Shown here: in pieces, positions 58,136 through 64,000 of the stretch
Numbering within the stretch: the first letter of the stretch is position 1
How the letters are laid out: each line of letters opens with the position of its first letter
Assembly (NCBI GenBank): GCA_963737625.1
Contig: CAVTTK010000002.1
Span: forward strand, 1,488,001-1,552,000
Length of the DNA stretch: 64,000 nt
Source: Bog-756 sp963737625
GTDB lineage: Bacteria; Actinomycetota; Acidimicrobiia; Acidimicrobiales; RAAP-2
Direction of reading: 5' to 3'
The notes under the pieces: model-generated
Seen by the model: the letters and a program-made list of their open reading frames with translations, nothing else
The model's database searches: none
What the model was told of the DNA's origin: nothing
Translations under genes and position numbers: made by a program

Positions 58136-59311
58136 ATGGCCACACTGACTGTCAACGGACCCGAGGCGGCCCGGGCCCTCCGTGAGTTGATAGCCGAACA
58201 ATCGTCCGACTCCGAGCGGATCCGCACCCTGAATCCGCCCACCGTAGAAGCTCTCTGGCGAAGCGGGCTCATGCAGTGGAGCAACCCCACTGAGGCCGGA
58301 GGGTGCGAACCGTCCTTCGCCGAGATGATCGAGACGTGGATCGAGTTGGCGTGGCAGGACGGGTCACTGGGCTGGATCGGCATCGCCAACCTCCCGTCGG
58401 CGGCGGCCTGTGCGGCCTACCTCCCCGATGAGGGATTCGACGAGGTCTTCACCAGCCACGACAATCGGGTCACGGCGGGTGGTCAGTTCTTTCCCAACGG
58501 GCTGGGCGAGACCGTAGAGGGCGGCTACCGGATCACGGGGGCCTGGAACTTTGGCTCGGGCACGGGGCACGCCCAGTACGTGGCGGCGGGATTCATGCCC
58601 ACCGTGGATGGCGAGTTGGTGGTGGGTGACAGCGGGATCCCCCCCCTGCTGGTGGCCGTGATCCCCCATGAGGAGATCGTCTTCACCGACGGCTGGCATG
58701 TGCAGGGGCTGAAGGGTACCGGCTCCTACGACTACAACGTGACCGATCTCTTCGTCCCCGCCTACCGCACCTTCGAGCTGTTCTGCCGGACGCCTCGACG
58801 TGGCGGCTCTCCGGCCTTCCGGATGGGCCTGATGCCCATCACCGCGGCGGGTCATGCCTCGTGGGCCCTGGGTGTGGCCAAGTCCATGCTCGACGACGTC
58901 ACCGAGTTGGCCCTGACCAAGGTGCGAATGGGCGAGGAGGCATCTATCGCCCACAAGGCGTCCTTCCAACGCAACCTCTCCCACCACCTGGCCATGTGGA
59001 AGGCGGCCCGGCTGTTGGTGCTCTCCACGTTCTCCGGAGCCGAGCAGGCGGTGAAAGACGGTGAGGCCCTCACTCCCCAACTCCGGGCCGAGATGCGGGT
59101 GGCCGCCACCTATGCCACGGAGGCCAGCCGGGAGATCGTGCAATGGGCTCACCTGGCCGCCGGCACCTCGGCCATACGGGAGGGGAGCCGCCTCGAGCGG
59201 GCGTTCCGTGACATGTACACCGGCACCCAACATGTGTTCATCGGTGAGAAGACATACACCGACGCCGCCCAGATCCACCTCGGCCTCATCGAGGACCAGT
59301 TCGGGCTCTGA
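58136..59311 (+). CDS. Acyl-CoA dehydrogenase-fold flavin monooxygenase (HsaA-like)
   Basis: 391 residues. The order of blocks fits the acyl-CoA dehydrogenase superfamily, type 2/class D monooxygenase branch: WSNPTEAGGCEPSFAEMIET, AWQDGSLGWIGIANLPSAAA, YRITGAWNFGSGTGHAQYVA, WHVQGLKGTGSYDYNVTDLF and the C-terminal helix bundle with MYTGTQHVFIGEKTYTDAAQ. HsaA hydroxylates a phenolic steroid intermediate using reduced flavin from a partner reductase, which is not seen here. The catalytic base of true acyl-CoA dehydrogenases is not recognisable. A strong AGGAGG precedes ATG 58136. Substrate unknown. Confidence 0.78.
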   Translation: MATLTVNGPEAARALRELIAEQSSDSERIRTLNPPTVEALWRSGLMQWSNPTEAGGCEPSFAEMIETWIELAWQDGSLGWIGIANLPSAAACAAYLPDEGFDEVFTSHDNRVTAGGQFFPNGLGETVEGGYRITGAWNFGSGTGHAQYVAAGFMPTVDGELVVGDSGIPPLLVAVIPHEEIVFTDGWHVQGLKGTGSYDYNVTDLFVPAYRTFELFCRTPRRGGSPAFRMGLMPITAAGHASWALGVAKSMLDDVTELALTKVRMGEEASIAHKASFQRNLSHHLAMWKAARLLVLSTFSGAEQAVKDGEALTPQLRAEMRVAATYATEASREIVQWAHLAAGTSAIREGSRLERAFRDMYTGTQHVFIGEKTYTDAAQIHLGLIEDQFGL

Positions 59312-59401
59312 CTCCCTGGCCGGTGGGGACCCACCCGGGCCTCGGCACAAGGTGACCATCGGGCATCGCCGTGGCGACAACCCGAGCGACCAGATGACCG
59401 A

Positions 59402-60835
59402 CTAGAGCTGGAGGGACTTCACCTCGAGGTACTCCTCGAGTCCGAAGGCGCCGAGCTCGCGACCGTTGCCGGACTGCTTGTAGCCGCCGAAGGGAGCCAG
59501 GGGGTTGAAGCCGCCCCCGTTGACCTCGACCTGGCCGGTCCGCAGACGGCGGGCCACCCGCTGGGCCCGGTCGGCGTCTTCCGACCACACGCCACCGGCC
59601 AGTCCGTAGTCCGTATCGTTGGCGATCTCGACGGCTTCCTCCTCCGTGTCGTAGGGGATGATGACCAGCACCGGGCCGAAGATCTCCTCCCGGGCGATGG
59701 TCATGTCCCGGGTCACCGAGGTGAACACCGTGGGCCGCACGAAGAAGCCCTGATCCAGGCCCTCGGGTGCCGCGGCCCCCCCGGTGACCAATTCGGCTCC
59801 CTCGTCGAGCCCGGTATTGATGTAGCCGCGCACCCGTTCCCGCTGCACCGAAGAGACCAGCGGGCCCAGCCGCGTTCCGGCCTCGAACGGGTCGCCGGGG
59901 ACATGGGACTCGGCGGCCTCACGGGCCAGCTCCTCGACCTCGCCCAGCCGGGCACGGGGCACCAGCATGCGGGTCAGCGCACTGCAGGTCTGACCGGAGT
60001 TGGCGAAGCACTTGGCCACCCCGTCGGGCACGGCCTTGGCAAAGTCGGCGTCGTCCAGCAGTACGTTGGCCGACTTCCCCCCCAGCTCGAGGGCCACCCG
60101 CTTGACGGTGGACGACGCCACCTCGGCCACCCGCTTGCCCGCTCTGGTCGACCCGGTGAAGGAAACCATGTCCACCCCAGGATGAGCAGCGATGGCCTCA
60201 CCCACCACGGGACCGAACCCGGTCACCACGTTGAGGATCCCCGGAGGTGCGCCGACCTCGTCGAAGACGTCGGCCAGGACGAAGGCGTTCAGTGGAGCCA
60301 CCTCACTGGGCTTCAGCACCACCGTGCACCCGGCGGCCAGTGCCGGAGCCACCTTGGCGGCGATCTGATGGAGCGGATAGTTCCAGGGGGTGATGGCGCC
60401 GACCACGCCGACCGGCTCCCGGACCACCAGTGAAGTGCCCACGGTCGTCTCCCAGGTGAAGTCCTCGGCGATGCCGGCCATGGAGCCGAAGCTGGCCATG
60501 GGCAGGCCCACCTGCACTAACTGGGAGAGGGTGTAGGGCATCCCCACTTCGTGGGTGATGAGATCGGCCAGGCTGTCCATACGGGCGCCCAGCGCTTCCC
60601 CCACCCTGGTCAGGAGAGCCGTCCGTTCGGCAACCGGCGTCGCCGACCATCCCGGAAAGGCCCTTCGGGCCGCCACCACCGCAGCGTCGATATCCTCGGC
60701 CGTGCCCTCGGGAACGGTGCCGATCACCTCTTCGTCGGTCGAGTCGATGACGTCGATCGATCCGGTGCCATTGGAGGGCACCCACCGTCCGTCGATGTAG
60801 AGCCTGTCACGCACTTCGGCCTTCATCGGTTCCAT
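59402..60835 (-). CDS. Aldehyde dehydrogenase
   Basis: A 477-residue NAD(P)-dependent aldehyde dehydrogenase. Seen are VGVVGAITPWNYPLHQIAAK with the catalytic Asn, GCTVVLKPSEVAPLNAFVLA, VSFTGSTRAGKRVAEVASST, ALELGGKSANVLLDD with the catalytic Glu, and FANSGQTCSALTRMLVPRAR with the catalytic Cys. The end reads PFGGYKQSGNGRELGAFGLE then EYLEVKSLQL. It oxidises aldehydes to acids; the substrate is unknown. GGAGG precedes ATG 60835. It converges with the flavin enzyme gene and diverges from a TetR gene that may control it. Confidence 0.93.
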   Translation of the reverse strand: MEPMKAEVRDRLYIDGRWVPSNGTGSIDVIDSTDEEVIGTVPEGTAEDIDAAVVAARRAFPGWSATPVAERTALLTRVGEALGARMDSLADLITHEVGMPYTLSQLVQVGLPMASFGSMAGIAEDFTWETTVGTSLVVREPVGVVGAITPWNYPLHQIAAKVAPALAAGCTVVLKPSEVAPLNAFVLADVFDEVGAPPGILNVVTGFGPVVGEAIAAHPGVDMVSFTGSTRAGKRVAEVASSTVKRVALELGGKSANVLLDDADFAKAVPDGVAKCFANSGQTCSALTRMLVPRARLGEVEELAREAAESHVPGDPFEAGTRLGPLVSSVQRERVRGYINTGLDEGAELVTGGAAAPEGLDQGFFVRPTVFTSVTRDMTIAREEIFGPVLVIIPYDTEEEAVEIANDTDYGLAGGVWSEDADRAQRVARRLRTGQVEVNGGGFNPLAPFGGYKQSGNGRELGAFGLEEYLEVKSLQL

Positions 60836-61016
60836 CGCGCTACCTCCCTGTCACGACCGGTTGAACTGCAGCTGCTGGTTCGAGCCGGCTCGATCGGTTG
60901 TGTCGCCCCAACCCCTGTTCCACTCTAGGTGTCGGGACCGAAACGTGACCGGGCCTCACCCGGTCCGGCTCGACCCGCCCGATGTCCGTGCGCTCGCCAG
61001 CCGGCGCGGCGGCACG

Positions 61017-61045
61017 TTGCATAACGCTTCCAATATAAGTACAGT
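61017..61045 (+). promoter_or_regulatory. Promoter of the tetR gene
   Basis: TTGCAT (61017-61022) and TACAGT (61040-61045) are spaced 17 nt in an AT-rich patch of an otherwise GC-rich 253-nt divergent region. It predicts a start near 61052 and a leader of about 37 nt. The aldehyde dehydrogenase side has only a weak TAGAGT (minus strand, 60927-60922). No clear TetR palindrome was found. Confidence 0.5.
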
Positions 61046-61088
61046 CCCCACCGGGCATCGATGCCCACCGTGAGTGAGCCGGGGGAAC

Positions 61089-61790
61089 GTGTCGCAGACC
61101 CAACGTGAGCGGAAGGCCGAGACCCGGGCGCGCCTACTGGCCGCGGCGGCCGCGCTCTTCGCGGAACAGGGGGTCGACGCCGTGTCGGTGGACGCCGTGG
61201 CCGAGGCCGCGGGCCGGACCTCCGGCGCCGTCTACTCCCATTTCGGCAGCAAGCAAGGGCTGTTGCTGGCGCTACTCGACTCGTGGAAGGACTCCGTCCT
61301 CACCATCCTGTTGGCCGAGGTGGCAGTCAGTGACTCGCCGGCCGGTCAGTTGTCCGCGGTGTGGGAGAACGTGGCCGGCACCGACAGCACGCGGGCCGGC
61401 AGCTGGTCGCTCCTCGAACAGGAGCTGTGGCTCCGGGCCGCCCGGGACGGCGATGTGGCCGACGTGCTCCGCCGGCGCAACGCCGAGGCGCGCCGCTTCA
61501 GCGCCCGGCAGCTGGAAGGCTGGGCCGCGGCCGTGGGTGCCGAGCCCGTGGCGGACCCAGACGAGATGGCCATCCTGGTCAAGGCCCTGCTCACCGGCCT
61601 GGCCATGCAGCGGCGCCTCGAACCCGACTCGGTCACCGACGACCTGGCCGTGCGGGGCCTGGCGGCAATGCTCGGGATGCCCGGTCATGGGTCGACCGGG
61701 CACCGGTCGGACGGAGCCGGCCAACCCACGGCAACGATGACAGGCCGCACCCACCCGTCCACCTCACCGTCCCTCAATGCCATCCCCTAG
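61089..61790 (+). CDS. TetR-family transcriptional regulator
   Basis: 233 residues. The N-terminal HTH is RAELLAAAAALF-like: TRARLLAAAAALFAEQGVDA, VSVDAVAEAAGRTSGAVYSH and FGSKQGLLLALLDSW, the diagnostic SGAVYxHFxSK. A helical ligand-binding domain and a Ser/Thr/Gly-rich tail follow. GTG 61089 (VSQTQRERKAETR) has GGGGGA just upstream and is preferred over GTG 61074. Divergence from the aldehyde dehydrogenase suggests it controls that gene, the downstream nitronate monooxygenase-like gene, or both. Confidence 0.88.
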   Translation: MSQTQRERKAETRARLLAAAAALFAEQGVDAVSVDAVAEAAGRTSGAVYSHFGSKQGLLLALLDSWKDSVLTILLAEVAVSDSPAGQLSAVWENVAGTDSTRAGSWSLLEQELWLRAARDGDVADVLRRRNAEARRFSARQLEGWAAAVGAEPVADPDEMAILVKALLTGLAMQRRLEPDSVTDDLAVRGLAAMLGMPGHGSTGHRSDGAGQPTATMTGRTHPSTSPSLNAIP

Positions 61791-61872
61791 CCCCGAGTGG
61801 TGCCGATGTCGACACCGCCCCTGATCCGACTGTCCCTGCCCGTTCCCGCTATCGCAACCAAGGAGCCACATC

Positions 61873-62994
61873 ATGAATACCGAGATCCGCCAGAAGCTGG
61901 GCATCGAGTTCCCCATCTTCGCCTTCACCCACTGCCGTGACGTCGTGGCCGCGGTCACCAATGCCGGCGGTATCGGCGTGCTGGGGGCCATCGGCTTCTC
62001 CCCGGAACAGTTGGAAGTCGAACTGACGTGGATCGACGAGCATGTCGGCGACCGGCCCTACGGCGTCGACATCGTCATCCCGGCCAAGTACGAGGGCATG
62101 GACGAGATGGACCCGGACAAGCTGGAAGCCCAGATCCGGGGTCTGGTCCCACCCCAGCACAAGGAGTTCGCCATGAAGATCCTGGCCGACCACGGCGTGC
62201 CGGAGATCCCCGAGGAGGAGCGCAACTCCAACGGCATGATCGGCTGGACGGCGGCCCATGCCGCCGGTCTGCTCACCGTGGCCCTGCGCCATCCCAATGT
62301 GAAGCTCATCGCCAACGCTCTGGGTACCCCCCCGCCGGACGTGGTGGAGCGGGTACAGGGGGCGGGACTGATGATCGGGGCTCTGGCCGGGTCGGTCAAG
62401 CACGCCCTGAACCACAAGGCGGCCGGACTCGACTTCATCATCTGCCAGGGCTCCGAGGGCGGAGGCCACACCGGTGACGTGGGCAGCATCGTGCTGTGGC
62501 CCGAGGTCATCGACGCCGTGGCCCCGATCCCGGTACTGGCCGCCGGCGGCGTGGGCAGTGGCCGCCAGATGGCCGCGGCCCTGGCCCTCGGGGCCCAGGG
62601 TGTGTGGTCGGGGACGTTGTGGCTGACCGTCGAGGAAGCGGACATCCCGCCCAAGCAGATGGAGACCTACTTGGCCGCCTCCAGCCGCGACACCGTGCGG
62701 TCACGGTCCTTCACCGGCAAGCCCTGCCGCATGCTGAAGAACGACTGGACCGATGCCTGGGAGGCCGAGGACACTCCCGATCCCCTACCCATGCCCCTGC
62801 AGATGATGGTGGCCATCGAGGCCGTGTCCCGGGGTCATCGCTATCCCGAGGCGGCCAAGGACGTGAACTTCAATCCCTGTGGCCAGGTCATCGGCCGGGC
62901 CACGTCTGTGAGGAAGGCCAAGGACGTGGTCTTCTCCATGGTCGAGGAGTACGTGGAGGCCACCGAGAGGATGCAGGCCGGCCTCACTGTGTGA
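61873..62994 (+). CDS. Nitronate monooxygenase/2-nitropropane dioxygenase-family flavoprotein
   Basis: A 373-residue FMN TIM barrel. It begins IRQKLGIEFPIFAFTHCRDV then VAAVTNAGGIGVLGAIGFSP. FIICQGSEGGGHTGDVGSIV (FMN phosphate and active-site His), PIPVLAAGGVGSGRQMAAAL and ALGAQGVWSGTLWLTVEEAD are standard. A long insertion (about 85-120) is unlike nitronate monooxygenases proper; several actinobacterial relatives act as enoyl reductases or have no known substrate. AAGGAG lies 8 nt before ATG 61873. It follows the TetR gene by 82 nt on the same strand. Confidence 0.85.
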   Translation: MNTEIRQKLGIEFPIFAFTHCRDVVAAVTNAGGIGVLGAIGFSPEQLEVELTWIDEHVGDRPYGVDIVIPAKYEGMDEMDPDKLEAQIRGLVPPQHKEFAMKILADHGVPEIPEEERNSNGMIGWTAAHAAGLLTVALRHPNVKLIANALGTPPPDVVERVQGAGLMIGALAGSVKHALNHKAAGLDFIICQGSEGGGHTGDVGSIVLWPEVIDAVAPIPVLAAGGVGSGRQMAAALALGAQGVWSGTLWLTVEEADIPPKQMETYLAASSRDTVRSRSFTGKPCRMLKNDWTDAWEAEDTPDPLPMPLQMMVAIEAVSRGHRYPEAAKDVNFNPCGQVIGRATSVRKAKDVVFSMVEEYVEATERMQAGLTV

Positions 62995-63090
62995 CGGCCA
63001 GTGTGGCGGCGTCACTGCGTGACGGCCTCACCGGCTACGGCCCGGTGGGGGGCATCCCAAGCCCGGAGGGGTCCCGGGTACACTCCGGTG

Positions 63091-64000
63091 ATGGCGCCGG
63101 TCCTACAGGTGGAGAACCTGAGCACCGAATTCCGCATGCGGACATCCTCGGTGGTGGCCGTCGACGGCATCTCCTTGGAGGTGGGTGAGGGCGAGTGCGT
63201 CGGTGTGGTGGGCGAGTCCGGATGCGGCAAGAGCACGACCGGGCTCTCCATCATGCGGCTGCTCCCCAACAACGGCCATATCACCGGCGGCTCGGTCACC
63301 CTGCTCGGCCGGGACCTGGCCGCGCTCGACGAGAAGGAGATGCGCCAGGTCCGAGGGGACGAGGTGGCCCTCATTCCCCAGGACCCCATGACGTCGCTCA
63401 ATCCCACCATGACCATCGGTAGACAGATCGCCGAGGGGGTCCGGCTGCACCGCAATGTGTCGCGCCAAGAGGCCCACAGCCGGGCCCTCGAGGTACTCCG
63501 CCTGGTCGAGATGCCCCAGCCCGCCGAACGGCTCACGCAGTATCCCTACGAGCTCTCCGGCGGCCTGCGCCAGCGGGTGATGATCGCCATGGCCCTGGCC
63601 TGCGAGCCCAAGCTGCTGATCGCCGACGAGCCCACAACGGCCCTCGACGTGACCATCCAGGCCCAGATCCTCGACCTCATCGATGAGCTCCGCCAGAGGT
63701 TGGCCATGGCCGTGATCCTGATCACCCACGACATGGGGGTCATCGCCGGTCGGACCGACCGCGTCATCGTCATGTACGCCGGCAAAGTAGCCGAGGAGGC
63801 CGAGACCGGCGAGCTGTTCAACCGCATCCGCCATCCCTACTCCGAAGCCCTCCTGGCCTCGGTGCCCACGCTGGACCAGAGCCAGGACCAGCGCCTGGCC
63901 TCCATCCCCGGCCTGCCGCCCGACCTATCCCAGACCATCACCAACTGTCGGTTCGCACCCCGGTGCCAGTACGCCACCGAACAGTGCCGGATCGAGGACC
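63091..64000 (+). CDS. Dipeptide/oligopeptide ABC transporter ATP-binding protein (cut by window edge)
   Basis: 303 codons are seen, and the frame runs off the right edge. Walker A is VVGESGCGKSTTGLSIMRLL, Q-loop ALIPQDPMTSLNPTMTIGRQ, signature LSGGLRQRVMIAMALACEP, Walker B LLIADEPTTALDVTIQAQIL and switch His in LITHDMGVIAGRTDRVIVMY. The oligopeptide C-terminal domain begins HPYSEALLASVP and includes the Cys-rich CRFAPRCQYATEQCRI. It is DppD/OppD-like and presumably followed by a DppF-like partner. ATG 63091, or GTG 63088, starts it. Permease and binding-protein genes are not upstream. Confidence 0.93.
   Translation, partial: MAPVLQVENLSTEFRMRTSSVVAVDGISLEVGEGECVGVVGESGCGKSTTGLSIMRLLPNNGHITGGSVTLLGRDLAALDEKEMRQVRGDEVALIPQDPMTSLNPTMTIGRQIAEGVRLHRNVSRQEAHSRALEVLRLVEMPQPAERLTQYPYELSGGLRQRVMIAMALACEPKLLIADEPTTALDVTIQAQILDLIDELRQRLAMAVILITHDMGVIAGRTDRVIVMYAGKVAEEAETGELFNRIRHPYSEALLASVPTLDQSQDQRLASIPGLPPDLSQTITNCRFAPRCQYATEQCRIED

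Overview
The window is a very GC-rich, gene-dense stretch of an actinobacterial chromosome. Supporting markers are a mycobacterium-like phosphatidylinositol-mannoside gene set (PgsA, PatA-like acyltransferase, PimA-like transferase), an MshC-type mycothiol ligase, an F420-dependent NADP reductase, menaquinone genes, frequent GTG starts and many TANNNT -10 boxes placed 6-7 nt before a start codon. A secreted S53 protease carries C-terminal GYWLVxSDGGIFxFGDA repeats, which I associate with the class Acidimicrobiia. That class assignment is inference. No tRNA, rRNA, CRISPR array, insertion sequence or phage gene is seen, and no gap without a gene exceeds 300 bases.

Layout. 1-4136: a truncated VIT-type metal transporter, a MaoC protein, a two-domain MerR regulator, then menG and menF. 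4096-9487 (minus): AI-2E-type permease, dolichol-phosphate-mannose-synthase-like transferase, response regulator, sensor kinase and a frame-disrupted hydrolase. 9537-18730: YbhN-like membrane protein, frame-disrupted ppk, two SEDS proteins around a DUF151 protein, then aroE and mltG. 18727-22619: ruvX, alaS and two small membrane-associated proteins. 22710-32621: S53 protease, rarA, aspS, hisS, rel. 32697-43246: secF, secD, yajC, tgt, queA, ruvB, ruvA, ruvC, yebC, pdxT, pdxS. 43397-44618: divergent yceI and marR. 44754-54147: M48 protease, PimA-like, PAS-GGDEF, PatA-like, PgsA-like, VOC and HIT proteins, thrS. 54285-64000: mshC-like, F420-NADP reductase, inhA/fabI, two NTF2-like proteins, a flavin monooxygenase-like protein, an aldehyde dehydrogenase, a TetR regulator, a nitronate monooxygenase-like protein and a partial peptide ABC transporter ATPase.

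The block from about 16.7 to 54.1 kb keeps the gene order I recall for Mycobacterium tuberculosis Rv2552c-Rv2614c (aroE, mltG, ruvX, alaS, rarA, aspS, hisS, rel, secF, secD, yajC, ruvBAC, yebC, pdxT, pdxS, pimA, patA, pgsA, HIT, thrS). The notable departure is a three-PAS diguanylate cyclase with intact GGDEF and RxxD sites, overlapping the acyltransferase gene inside the lipid-mannoside operon. This suggests cyclic-di-GMP signalling tied to envelope lipid synthesis.

Four genes are interrupted by single-base frame changes: the hydrolase, ppk, the M48 protease N-terminus and inhA/fabI. All four changes lie in or beside G/C runs and three need one extra C or G. Sequencing or consensus indels are the simplest explanation, although real mutation cannot be excluded from the sequence alone.
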